From contig JAKSZT010054565.1 of assembly GCA_026826555.1 (NCBI GenBank), positions 3,155,071-3,219,070 on the forward strand: 64,000 nt of DNA. Reading direction: 5' to 3'. Below are positions 11,348-21,049 of the stretch, piece after piece. Below the pieces are notes generated by a model. It was not told the DNA's origin. It did no database searches and saw only the letters and a list, made by a program, of their open reading frames with translations. Position 1 is the first letter of the stretch. Each line of letters opens with the position of its first letter. Source of the stretch: Tolypeutes matacus. Its lineage: Eukaryota > Chordata > Mammalia > Cingulata > Chlamyphoridae. The position numbers and the translations under genes are program-made.

Positions 11348-12220
11348 TCTTACAGAGCCATGGCATGCCAAGTTTCCGACAGAATCCCATAGGGAGAAGT
11401 ACAACTAAGAATCTTAGGCAAGAACACATTCCTTTGTTCTTATAATCGGCATATGTCCAGACATCCACAGTGGGGAAAATAGTGCTGATGTAGGTTCTCT
11501 GAACTGGCTTTTTTATTTTTGCAGAACCGTATTTGCAGATTTTAGTTATGCTGTCATAAACATATACCTCATTATGACGGTATTATGTACTTCAGTATTA
11601 CGGTAACATGAAGGCATTGACTTCTAGGGTAATGACAATTGCTTCTCTAGCAATTGTCATTGAGGACACCCTGGGAATATTTCCTACTAATCAAGTTTTT
11701 GAACTCTGAAGCGATGTCTACATAATTCCAAAACATGTTGTCATTTCAGTACAAAACTTAAAAAAAAAAAAAAAGGCAATTAACCAGTTGCTTAATACTG
11801 TATAGATAAAAGATCTAGATAATCAACCTAATCTTTGATTTGGCTTGATGGTTTAATTAATTAAACATTTATTGAGCCCATGCAAGGTGCTGCCAGGCTG
11901 TGTCTGAGAGTCAGGAGCCTGGAAGGTAATTTGCAAATGTTGAACCTGCCTGTGAGGCGCGGCAGAGTGGGTGGGAAGGAAGAGTGCAGCAGGGGCAGCA
12001 GGTATGAGAGGGTCTCTCCTTCAGCTACCCTGGCACCGACACGTGCGTCTCTGGGAAGCCAGAAAGTTTAACTTTCCACTATATCAGTGCAGCGTCGGCA
12101 GGACATGGAGTGTGGCACATTAAATCTGCGTGCAGGCACGGATATTTGTGCACACACACTGGCCAAGCAGCTCAAGGGTGGGGAAGTCCCACTCTCACTG
12201 TGGGTGAGTATGTTAATTAG
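11347..12220. other. Unique DNA with a 13-bp perfect hairpin
   Basis: No gene seen. Positions 11631-11643 and 11649-11661 are perfect inverted repeats (AATGACAATTGCT / AGCAATTGTCATT) with a 5-nt loop. A short antisense L2-like piece lies near 11860-11920 ('taaacatttattgagcccatgcaaggtgctg'). Confidence 0.45.
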
Positions 12221-12221
12221 C

Positions 12222-13170
12222 ATACCCTCCATGGAATCAAATTGTAAGATGCACACCCGTTTTGACCCAGCCAGTCTACATCTAGGAATTTATCCTAAAG
12301 ATAGACTTACCTATGTGCCAATGATAGTATTCAGAGATAGTCACTGTTAATTCATAGATTCATTCATGAAATGTTTAATGGGCTCCGGCTGCATCCCAGG
12401 CTCTGTTCTAGGCCTGGGAGAAACAGCAGGGAACAAAACAGACGGTTCTTAAGCCTCTAGGACCTTAGTATCTAGTGGGGGAGGCAGATGATAAACAGAT
12501 GCACAAAGAATACATAATAGCTCAGGTAGGATGAGCATGCTCCTGGGCTGCCTGGGACAGTCACATTTATATCCTCGCCTAACTGTTAATAGCGCCCCCT
12601 TTTGTTCTCAGGAGTGTCCTAATCTGCGCGATAAATTATGTGGTCACCCCAAGGCACTGCTGATGAATGCCATGAAAAAAAAAAAGCAGGAAAAAAGGGA
12701 GAGTGCCTGCAGTGGGTAGTGTTTTATGTATTCATTGCAGATAGTTTGTTGTAGCAAAAATTGGAAACAACCTGAACGTCCAGCAATAGGAGACTGGTTA
12801 ATAAATTATGTTACACCCATACAATAGAATACTTTGTAGCTGTCAAAAAGAATGAGACAGAACTATGTTTCCTGTTATGGAAAAAGCTCTAAGATATACT
12901 GTTAAGTGAAAAGGGCAAGATGCAGAACAGCATGTACAGTCTCATATCATTGCATGTATAAAGAAGAAGGATGTATATACACAGGTGTGTCTGTCCATGC
13001 AAAAATTGGCAAGTGGTTACTTTTGAAGAAGGAAATTGGGGGTGCTGAAGATTAGGGCTATGAGGGAGACTTGCTTCACTGTATATTAGTTTATAATTTT
13101 TTAAAATTTTAAAATGTTATATGCATGTAGTACTTATTAAAAATAACAAGGGGAGAGAAAAATATATCTC
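12222..13170 (+). repeat. Old LINE-1 (L1M/L1ME-type) 3' end, interrupted
   Basis: The left arm (12222-12349) has 'tttgacccagccagtctacatctaggaatttatcctaaag'. The right arm (12723-13170) has 'ggaaacaacctgaacgtcc', 'gactggttaataaattatg' and 'gttaagtgaaaagggcaagatgcagaacag', ending in a low-complexity A/T tail. This is the familiar sense order of an L1M 3' end. It is interrupted by an antisense L2 piece (12350-12500) and unassigned sequence. Confidence 0.8.
12350..12500 (-). repeat. L2 3'-end fragment (antisense) inside the L1M interval
   Basis: Reads 'ttcatgaaatgtttaatgggctcc..ggctctgttctaggcctgggagaaacagcagggaacaaaacagacgg', the reverse complement of the L2 3' end. Confidence 0.7.
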
Positions 13171-13204
13171 AAGTTCAGCCAGTTATGAATTGCAGGAATC
13201 TTCT

Positions 13205-13430
13205 GGGCCTGTGGTTCTCACTCCTGCCACACACTAGAAGTCTTTGGGGAAACTTTAAAAAATATGCATGGGGGAGTGGATGTAGCTCAGTGGCTGAGCT
13301 CCCGCTTCCCTTGTATGAAGTCCTGGTACCTCCTTAAAAATATTATATGGATGTCTGAGTCCCACTCCAGACACCCCAGAGATTCTGATTCACTTGGTTG
13401 GGGATGATGCTTGGGTGTCGAAATTTAAAA
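13205..13430 (+). repeat. MER5-like hAT element fragment, cut by a SINE
   Basis: 'ctgtggttctcactcctgccacacactagaag' and, past the SINE, 'gtcccactccagacaccccagagattctgattcacttggttgggg' match the order of a MER5-type non-autonomous hAT-Charlie element. The DAS SINE at 13270-13342 lies between the two arms. Confidence 0.6.
13270..13342 (+). mobile_element. DAS-type SINE, short sense copy with tRNA-like head
   Basis: The only clear sense copy in the window. It opens 'gggggagtggatgtagctcagtggctgagc', which contains a tRNA-Ala-like A box (TGTAGCTCAGTGG, 13281-13293), then 'cccgcttccc', a degenerate B-box region and a short A-rich tail. A/T-rich AAAAATAT sequence occurs on both sides and may be the target duplication. 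Confidence 0.8.
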
Positions 13431-13479
13431 ACTAAAATTGCCTATTTGATTCTAACTTGCAGCTGGGGCTGCAAACCAA

Positions 13480-13670
13480 TACTTTCCAAACTTCATCGTG
13501 CATACAAATCATGGTGTAGGGAGATCTTGATAAAATGCAGATTCTGATTCTGTATACACCTGGGCTGGGGCATTTCTAACAAGGTTCTGCATTTCTAACG
13601 GGTCCTTGGTGATGCTGATTCTCCTGGCCCATGGACCAGACTGTAAGCACCAGGCTAGAACATGTCTGTC
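13480..13670 (+). repeat. Second MER5A-like hAT fragment
   Basis: 'ccaaacttcatcgtgcatacaaatcatggtg' leads into 'aaaatgcagattctgattctgtatacacctgggctggggc' and then 'ttcttcta'-type 3' sequence with 'ggtgatgctgattctcctggccc'. This is the usual MER5-type order. Confidence 0.65.
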
Positions 13671-13879
13671 CAGACCAGATATTCTCTGTTCTCTGTTTAT
13701 ATATCTTCGGAGGTGAGCTGCTCACTGCTGAATGCTGCTGTCTCATGGAAGGGTGGGTACCCATAGTTAGCTTTTCTAAGTTTGAAGAGCTGAGTACTAC
13801 TGAAGTGGTCCTGGATCCTGGGCTTAAATTGTGTATTTCTATTATTCTTCTAGGTCTCCTGTTCTGAGAACACAAAGTG

Positions 13880-14210
13880 AGGTCTGGTGTGATGGTTCGT
13901 TCATTTCATCCATTCAGTTGTAACAGGCTGGTATCCCCTTAACCAGAGTTGCTGATTTGCTGTTAAGGAAATGGCCTTTACATGCAGTTTGAGCCCAAAT
14001 CAGCTGACCCTCAGGAGAGGATTGACTAAGTTACCTTGGATGGACCCAACTTTTGTGAGATCCAATCTTCCTAATTTCCCCCCAGGTCCTGAGCCAAGGC
14101 AGTGACTGATTAGCCTTCGAATAGTCATGTGCTGGTTGTATTTATAGCCCTAATTAATTAATCCAGGTAAAGAGCTCGGAAGATAAAGTGCTGCGAGAGT
14201 GCAGTGTCTT
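13880..14210. repeat. Possible MaLR-type LTR fragment
   Basis: The sequence 'gtgtgatggttcgttcatt..cagctgaccctcaggagaggattgactaagttaccttggatggaccca' resembles old ERVL-MaLR LTRs in word order. The ends are not defined and I saw no internal retroviral genes, so this remains tentative. Confidence 0.3.
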
Positions 14211-14700
14211 AAAATGACTATTAGCACATGGGCTGGGGACCTTTGAATGTGAACGCATGGGCAAAAAAAAAGTGTCATCACAGGTGGAGCCTTTTAAAAA
14301 GCATCAACTTGATTACGGAAGACATAAATTAACCAGAGGAAGTAGCACTTTCAGTGACAGACTGTCGTCAGAATTCTTTCCCGTTTGGTTTCCATTTAAA
14401 TCGACACATATGGCAAGGGGTTGTTTGAGGGTTTCAAGCATATCCGTGCACTCTCCTACAGGAAGAGGAACGCCTCGGTTTAAGTGAACCCAGTGGGTGG
14501 TGCGGTTTCCTAACCCTGGCGTGTGCTACAAACACCCAGAAAAGAAGTGGTGAGCTCCGTGAGGGCTGGGGAGCCCAAAGAAGGTGGCATGTTTCATTTT
14601 ATTGCATTTCCTGGGAGGTACCTGAAACTCTTCAAAAACGTATTGCTGACACAGTTGCCTGGAAAGAATTAGTGATACCAAGGCCCCGTCTTGGGGAGGG
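14211..14700. promoter_or_regulatory. Candidate conserved non-coding stretch
   Basis: Repeat-free, with words such as 'ggtggagccttttaaaaagc', 'gaagacataaattaaccag' and 'tttccatttaaatcgacacatatggc'. A plus-strand open frame of 76 codons spans 14257-14487 but matches nothing I know. The texture suggests a conserved element. This is inference without alignment. Confidence 0.2.
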
Positions 14701-14737
14701 CTGGGAGCAGCCTACCAGGTTCTTCATGTGGTAACAG

Positions 14738-14885
14738 GTGCCCTCTGCTGGGTATGTGTTTCCCCCAGATGTCCACTTGGTAACGAGCCAGATTCTGGCT
14801 GTCTGGGACCCAAGGTCTAGAAGGCCCATGAGGGCAGGGATAGGTCTGCCTCATGCATTCTCGCCAGCACCCTGCTCTGCACCAC
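14738..14885 (+). repeat. L2 3'-end fragment (sense), copy A of the shared 43-bp block
   Basis: 14738-14780 carries 'ccctctgctgggtatgtg' followed by 'tttcccccagatgtccac'. It is followed by 'aaggcccatgagggcagggataggtctgcctcatgcattctcgcc', the L2 tail. The first 43 bases differ at one position from 17048-17090. Confidence 0.65.
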
Positions 14886-17030
14886 ACAAAATGGTGGAGG
14901 TGTGGGGATGTTTTGAGCAATGTAAGGTCAAATTTAGGGTAGATGCAGAAGCTTTCCTGGGTCCCGAAACCGACCTGTTCTGATCTGGCCTCCCCCTGAG
15001 TGGAAAAACCCATCAATCCCATCTGAAATGCTTCCCCTCTGAAATGCCTGGGTGGGCCAGGAGGTAGCGCTACTTGGCAGGATCTGGGTGTCTGGGGTGG
15101 TATGTTGGCATTCTCTGAGTGGGCTTTTAAGTATTATCATTGCAACCGACTCATAACTTTGAAATTATTTCAGAATAAAAGTTTATACATACAAAAAAGT
15201 AATTTTGGGACTCCTCATCATGGCCTCCTGCTTGTGAGGGCTCCTGGCACATCTAACCTGAGACACCTGCCTGGGAAGGGTGCTTGAGAGAGCAATGTGT
15301 TTCTCCCTTGCCTCTATGAAGACTGTTAATTCCAGGGCTCATTTCTCGGTGTTGAAATAATGAATCCGTGATTATCCTGGGCTTTTATTTGAACCCTAGA
15401 GGGGTTCACTGGTCCTGCTAAGGGAGGGGCTCTGGGGGCACAAGAGTGTGCCCTGGAGATGTGGGGTGTGGGCACTTGTTCACGTTTGTCTTGGAGACTC
15501 TGCCCCACAAGCCTGCTCTGGATTTGTGCCCTTCTGTACCCATCAGGGTTCTTTGGTGACAGGCAACCGAAGCTAACACGATGTATGGGAAGGCTCCCAG
15601 ACAGCTCAGGAGAGGACAGGAAGCCTGGAGAACAAGGCTTGGAAAAAGGAGATTATCCAGGAAGGCCTGAGACCTCTGGGTAGTGTGACCACTTCCACAA
15701 GTCCAGGCACCTTGGTGGGAATGAAAGGGCTCCCTTCCTGCACCACTGCCCTCAAGATTACAGGGCCTGGGTTGGTGGAGCCTGGACAAGGTGACTGACC
15801 CTTGGCTGGGGGGTGGGGGGCAGAACACGAGATGCACAAAGAAGTTCCTTAAAGAAAATTGGTGTGTGTGTGGGTGAGAGGAAGGGCCAGTGGAAACTGA
15901 GTGGCCTAAATGGCTAATGTCCGCTTGAAGAAGGGTGCCCTCCCATCCCATCATGCCCTAGCTGTAAGCGCCAGACAGGCCTGGGAAGCAGGAAGAAGAA
16001 GGGGGTTCCTTGGGCTCACCCCGTAGGCCCAGACCAAAGTTAAGGTCCAGCCTAGTCCTGGACACGTCTGCCCCAGTACTTGGGCCCTCAGTCCATGCCA
16101 CTGTTGTTTTGGCTTGTGCCACTATAATGCCATTTTCAGCCGATGGTTCCTGAATTGTCTTGGAGAGAATGCTTACTCCTGTGTTTAACCCAAATCCCGT
16201 AAATCTCCAGGAGTAACAAAGCAGCAGTGTTTGGGACCTTCGTGAATCTCAACAGGATCTCATGGGAAGGACAACCAGCTGCAAACCAGTGTGTGACCTC
16301 ATTGCCCCAGAAAAATATGAATCTTGGCTAACTTTTCCCTTCTTCCCAAACATGCAGTAAAAGGTTTACTTCCATATAGACTTTTAAATGCACCATGGAT
16401 GCACTGGTTCCCCAAGTATATCGGCAGATTTAAAAGGTTCATAAAAATTCCTTTCATAGGGCTACAGTAAACTTTTGTGCAATTGTTCTTCTGTGAGATT
16501 AGCAGTTCACAGACCATCTTTTTAAGTTTGATCACTGATTTGTTTGAGAGCTAATTATCAGCAGGCTGGGGAATGATGAAGTTTATTTATCGCCTAAGCT
16601 GGTGAATCAACATAGTCCATTAAGCCTCCAGGGTCTTATATTTCAAGGACCTCATTCCTCTGTGGAGCGTGAAATGCCATCCTCTCTCCCTCTCCTGGCC
16701 CTCTTGTCTCAAGCACATTGCTCATTGCAAGCAGCGGTGGGTGCCTCAACTTGGGGATTTAGTGGGGCTCGGAGGGAGAAAGAGAATGAAGACCTGGGCT
16801 CGTGGGGCTAAGATGTCAGCTGAGCCACCTGGAAGAATGAGGTTTTCAATTTGTGTTTCCCCGAAAACCTGACCAACAGGGGCTTGAACAAGTAGACAGG
16901 AAATTGAGGCCTGTCCGTGAGGAATTTACTGTCTGTGTCAGCAGCCCATGTGCACTCTCACTGCGTGGCATGAAGTGGGGGGGTTGGGGCGCGGTCTGTG
17001 GCTCAGCTCTACCAGGCAGGCTCTCATCCA
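14886..17030. other. Unique, moderately GC-rich DNA, no gene supported
   Basis: Overlapping open frames, including minus 15418-15954 (178 codons), lack recognisable domains and consistent splice sites. There are short G-rich and C-rich runs near 15803-15821 and 16978-16987. No named repeat is recognised with confidence. Confidence 0.35.
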
Positions 17031-17575
17031 GGGCTTTGGCCTTTGCTGTGCCCTCTGCTGGGTATGTGTTTCCCCCAGATGTCTACTTGGCTGACTTTCT
17101 CACCCCCTTCAAGTGCTTGCTCACCTCTCACCTTCTTAGGGGCTCACACTCACTCTGGGCCTGGACTAGTGTGAGGCAAGCCAGGAAGTGCCCAGGGCAC
17201 AACATTTAAGGAGGCTCTCACTCCAGGTGCCAGCCCTGCACTCACACAAGCCTGAGAGTGAGGGCCTCCTTAAATGTTGCACCACGGGCACCCTAATCCC
17301 TGCCCTACTGGCACCCCCCCCCTTTTTTTTTTTACTTTTGCAGCCCTCTTCCCTATCCAACAATGCAGACTCTCTTTCTCTTAGCACCTTCTAGCACCCT
17401 AGATAATATATTTACTTATTATGTTCATTGCTATTATCTGTTCCTTCTCTGCAATGTCAGCACCACTACGGCAGTCATCCTTCTCAGTTTGCTTCTCTGA
17501 TGTCTCCTAGGGCAGAGCTGGCACATAGTAGGTACTCAATAAATATTTGTTGAATGAATGAATGACTGAATGGTG
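17030..17575 (+). repeat. L2 3' end (sense), interrupted by a foldback element
   Basis: 17030-17145 is the L2 'ggcctttgctg..cccccagatgtctacttggctgactttctcac' region. 17510-17575 is the classic L2 tail, 'gcacatagtaggtactcaataaatatttgttgaatgaatg'. Between them sits a 104-bp inverted repeat (17188-17291), followed by C- and T-runs at 17318-17333. Confidence 0.8.
17188..17291. mobile_element. Foldback (MITE-like) inverted repeat within L2
   Basis: The arms are 17200-17223 and 17256-17279. They are reverse complements over 24 bp with one mismatch, and the match extends outward to 36 bp with five mismatches, ending in GTGCCC / GGGCAC. The spacer is 32 bp. Lack of coding capacity and position inside an L2 fit a small non-autonomous DNA transposon. 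The family, and any target duplication, are not resolved. Confidence 0.6.
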
Positions 17576-17579
17576 CTGC

Positions 17580-18290
17580 CTTTTCTTGGCCCTTCTACCC
17601 TGGTCAGGCAGAGTGGGGCTAGAGTCCATCCTTAGGAGATTTCTCTTGCCAGTGACAGAGTTGAAGGGCTTCTTAGGGCATCTGCCTCCACCCTCGGGCT
17701 GGGGAGGGGGTGGAGAAGTGGTGTGAGGGTGAGCTGCCCTGCAGTGGAGCGAACCTGCTTTGCTGCGGACTTTACGACTTCATGGTGCTTAAGCATTATG
17801 GATCTGTGATGGACAGTCTGGTCCCCTCTGCCTCATCAGTAGGCACATGAAGCTCCCCCCTCCCATGTCCCTTTCCCTGTTCTACCCTTTCCAGACCACA
17901 GAACAGCAGCAGACAAGCCCGCCTTGGCAGCTCTGGGACCACCATCCTTTTATAAGTTCCTTATATTGCTTGCTGTGAGGGGGAAGTAGAGCCGAGATAT
18001 TGCCCTCAATTTAAGACTGCTTGACCCCAATTTTATCACTCACCTTTCTTTCAACATTGTCTTTGGTGGGGTTTTATGTTGCTATGTGGACGATTCTGCT
18101 CATGTTGACTAAGCAGAAAGTACCCATGTGTATATATGTATATAATTCCTCCCTCCGCCCCCACAGCTGAAAAGGTTCACACAAGTGGCGTATTTTATGG
18201 AATGTGCATGAGTTTGGGGTTCGTCAACTAATTTTCTCTCCCTAGGTGATGTCCTCCTTTTGAAGTCCATGAGGGTGATTTACTATAACT
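17580..18290. other. Unique DNA, no gene seen
   Basis: No named repeat or credible coding frame. A short TATATGTATATA run lies near 18130-18143. Confidence 0.4.
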
Positions 18291-18294
18291 TCTA

Positions 18295-18530
18295 TAATTT
18301 ATTTGACATTTAGATAGTGCTTACTCTGTGCCAGGCGATGTGCTAAGCCCGCCCTGTGTGTTAACTCACACCAGCCCACAAAGTAGGTCCTGTTATTATC
18401 TCCATTTTACAGATGAGAAAAATGAGGCACAGAGAGGTGAAGTGACTTTCCCAAAGTTATCCAGCTAGGAAGTGAGATCCCAACCATCGATCATCGCTCC
18501 AGAACCAAAACCAGGTCTCAGTTTCCTTGC
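18295..18530 (-). repeat. MIR SINE (antisense), well preserved
   Basis: 'tgcttactctgtgccaggcgatgtgctaagc', 'ttattatctccattttacagatgagaaaaatgaggcacagagagg' and 'agttatccagctaggaagtgag' are clear antisense MIR landmarks in order. Confidence 0.85.
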
Positions 18531-19020
18531 CTGCAGAACAGTGATGTAATCCTTTCCCCTTTGAACTTAGATGGATTGTGAGGGGAAATTGAAACAGCAA
18601 CAGAAGTAACAGAGTAGTTATTTAACTGGGCAAAACGATAACAAAGGAACCTGATAAGGCATTGCAGCGTCACTCCCATCGCGCCACTGCTGTGGGAGCC
18701 TTCAGATGAGCCACCCCAGAGGGGCACGTCATCACTGACAACTTTGCAGCTTTCGCAGCCAAAGGACCAGGGCAATGTGCTGGGATCCAACACACAATGG
18801 GAGACTTCAGGGCAAGTGGGAGGGAGGGAGCAGCAGAGCCAGGAAAGGCAGATATGCTCGGGCAGCCCCAGGAGCCTGTGCGAGCCCACCATGCCAGTGA
18901 GCACAAAATGAAGCTTGTTTATTACCTTACTCAGGACACTCTATGGGAACTTCCCCAAACACTGGGGATGCTTTGTAAGGTTCTGCAGTCCTACATTAGC
19001 AAGGTTTGGAGAAAATAGAA
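18531..19020. other. Unique DNA, no gene seen
   Basis: Minus-strand frames at 18518-18906 and a plus-strand frame at 18797-19018 overlap and show no recognisable domain. Confidence 0.35.
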
Positions 19021-19460
19021 TGTGCATTTACATTTTTAAAAAATTGAGATAAAATTTGCATTTACATGCAAATGACATATACCTATCTTTTCTTTTCTTT
19101 TTTTTTTTTTTTTAACCGGGAGGTCCCAGGGATCAAACCCAGGTCCCTCCATATGGCAGGCAGATGCCTAACCATTTGAGCTACATCCGCCTCCAGACAT
19201 ATACACATCTTAAGTGTCTAATTCCATGAGTTTGACCAAGTATGCTTCTAGAACTAACACCACAATCAAGATATGGAACATTTCCATTGCCCCAGAAAGT
19301 TCTCTCGTGCCTCATTCCTGTGGGTGAGCCCTTCACTAGTCCTGATTTCTTTCACTATAGGTTCATTTTATCTGTCTTGAACTTCAAATAAATGTAATTA
19401 TACAGCATGTACTCTTTTGCATCTGGCATCCTTCACTCAACATGTTTTTTTTTCCCCACA
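19021..19460 (-). repeat. Old LINE-1 3'-UTR-like fragment (antisense), cut by a SINE
   Basis: 'aaattgagataaaatttgcatttac' to the left and 'gaacatttccattgccccagaaagttc' to the right of the SINE resemble antisense L1M 3'-UTR sequence ('ttgagataaaattcacataac..cagaacattttcatcacccc'). Diverged, with approximate boundaries. Confidence 0.55.
19090..19195 (-). mobile_element. DAS-type SINE with target-site duplication
   Basis: A T-run is followed by 'gggaggtcccagggatcaaaccc' and 'gagctacatccgcctcc'. The flanking repeats are GACATATACCTATCTT (19074-19089) and GACATATACACATCTT (19196-19211), 16 bp with two differences. Confidence 0.85.
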
Positions 19461-19959
19461 GGGCTGTGGGGCTGCAGGTGATCTTTTCCCTTATGATTTT
19501 CTGTTATAGCTTTGTGTATTGAGCACAATTTTTAATTTTTTAAAATTATATTAATCTAAGCATAACAAGTAAAGCATTGAAACATGCTACCTAACATGTT
19601 TTCTGGCTTTCCAGCAAAACCTTCATGATCGTGGTCTCAGGTCTGGCATGTGTGCTGGACATGCTTGGTTATACAGAAGTCTCAGCTTGGGCATTAAATG
19701 TAAAACAGCAACATTTCTCACACCGTCACTTATAACCTCTGGGTCTCTATTTTATCCCTATTCTAATCATATCCCTATATTATTTAAAATTCTATTTCTG
19801 GTTTTACTTCATCCTTTACTTCCACTCCTTCTGCCTTTGCTAGGAACATTTTGAAAAAAACTCATAACAAAGGGCCTGGAATATACAGCAACATTTTCAA
19901 CAATATTGTTTCCCTTCCATACCCATCCTTCGTCTTGAACAAGTTAGCATAACCTTGAC

Positions 19960-20330
19960 CTCCAGCTCTCTTTTTTTGGCTTCAAAAACATTTATTTTCA
20001 AATTTATTTTCTCAGATCTGGAGGTCTGAAGCCCCAAATACATGTCACTGGGCTAAAATCAAAGAGCATTTCTCCTGGAAGCTTGACGGGGAGGAGCTGT
20101 TTCCTGGCCTTTTCCAACTGCTGGGGGCCACCCACATTCCTGGGCTGTGGGCCCCTCCTCGTGTCACTCTGACCTCTTGCTTCTGTTGGACGTCCCCTGC
20201 TTCTGCGCCGACGCTCGCTCTGCTTCCCTCTCGTGAGGACACTTGTGCCTGGATAATCCAGGGCCCTCTCCTGGTCTCAAAGTCCCTCTTGCCATATAAG
20301 TTAATGCTCACAGGGCCTGGGGATCAGGGA
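19960..20330. repeat. Possible old interspersed repeat
   Basis: 'aaatttattttctcagatctggaggtctgaagcccc' resembles the inner part of the family seen at 7091-7610 ('aatttatt..gttctgaggctggg'). The class is not settled and confidence is low. Confidence 0.3.
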
Positions 20331-20690
20331 GGAATATCTCTGGGCATGGCTACACTTGTGCCAGCCTTAGGAACGCATCAGGAATTATCACGCATCGTAA
20401 TGAAGTGACTCCGTCAGCGATCCAAGAAGGAGATGGAAACCAGTGGAGGTATTTTAACAGCAGGGACTTGGGTACAGGAAACCCACAACTACTCAACTCT
20501 GCCGTTATAGCCTTAGAGAGTACATAAATGAACGCTGATCTCCAGTTTTTAACACTGAGTAGAGTTTCATTCTTGCCCAAAGGTGACCAATGTAGATTCA
20601 GACCTCATAAGGGGTCAAGGCCAATGGCAACAGAGGAGAAGCAGACCCTTCTATCATCATCGCTTGCTCACCTGTCTACTGCCTCTCATT
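20331..20690. other. Unique DNA, no gene seen
   Basis: No recognised repeat or supported coding frame. Confidence 0.35.
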
Positions 20691-21049
20691 TCTTTTCTTT
20701 TTTTTTTTTTTTTATTCTCCTAGAATACTACTATAACTCTTTTATAGAAACAAATTATTTTTTGGATAAATGATGTGATCACATTTGACAGTGTGTTATT
20801 AGCACCCATTTCAAAAAGACTTTTGAAGCTTGCTAACCCATAACAAGGTCCATTCTTTTCTTTATTTTTACAGACAAACACTTCCTTTTCCCCTCCCCAA
20901 ATGCTTCTTAACTGGTGATGTCTAATCTGTTTATATCTATGTGAATTTGTCATTTTTAGTCATCTCTTATAAATGATATCATACAACGTTTATCCTTATA
21001 TGTCTTTCTTGTTTCACATAATGTTTTTAAAGTTCTACCCTATTGCAGC

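Noticed and set aside
11631..11661. A microRNA precursor
   Set aside because: The stem is only 13 bp and does not extend; a precursor would need roughly 22 or more paired bases per arm.
12592..12604. A reverse CTCF site (GCGCCCCCTTTT)
   Set aside because: The core GGGGGCGCTA is present, but the flanking CCAC half is missing. Too weak to call.
13270..13342. A functional tRNA-Ala gene
   Set aside because: Only the A box is good. The rest cannot make a cloverleaf, and an A-rich tail follows, so it is a tRNA-derived SINE.
15418..15954. 178-codon minus-strand open frame
   Set aside because: No known family, low-complexity proline-rich stretch from a G-run on the other strand, and no exon signals.
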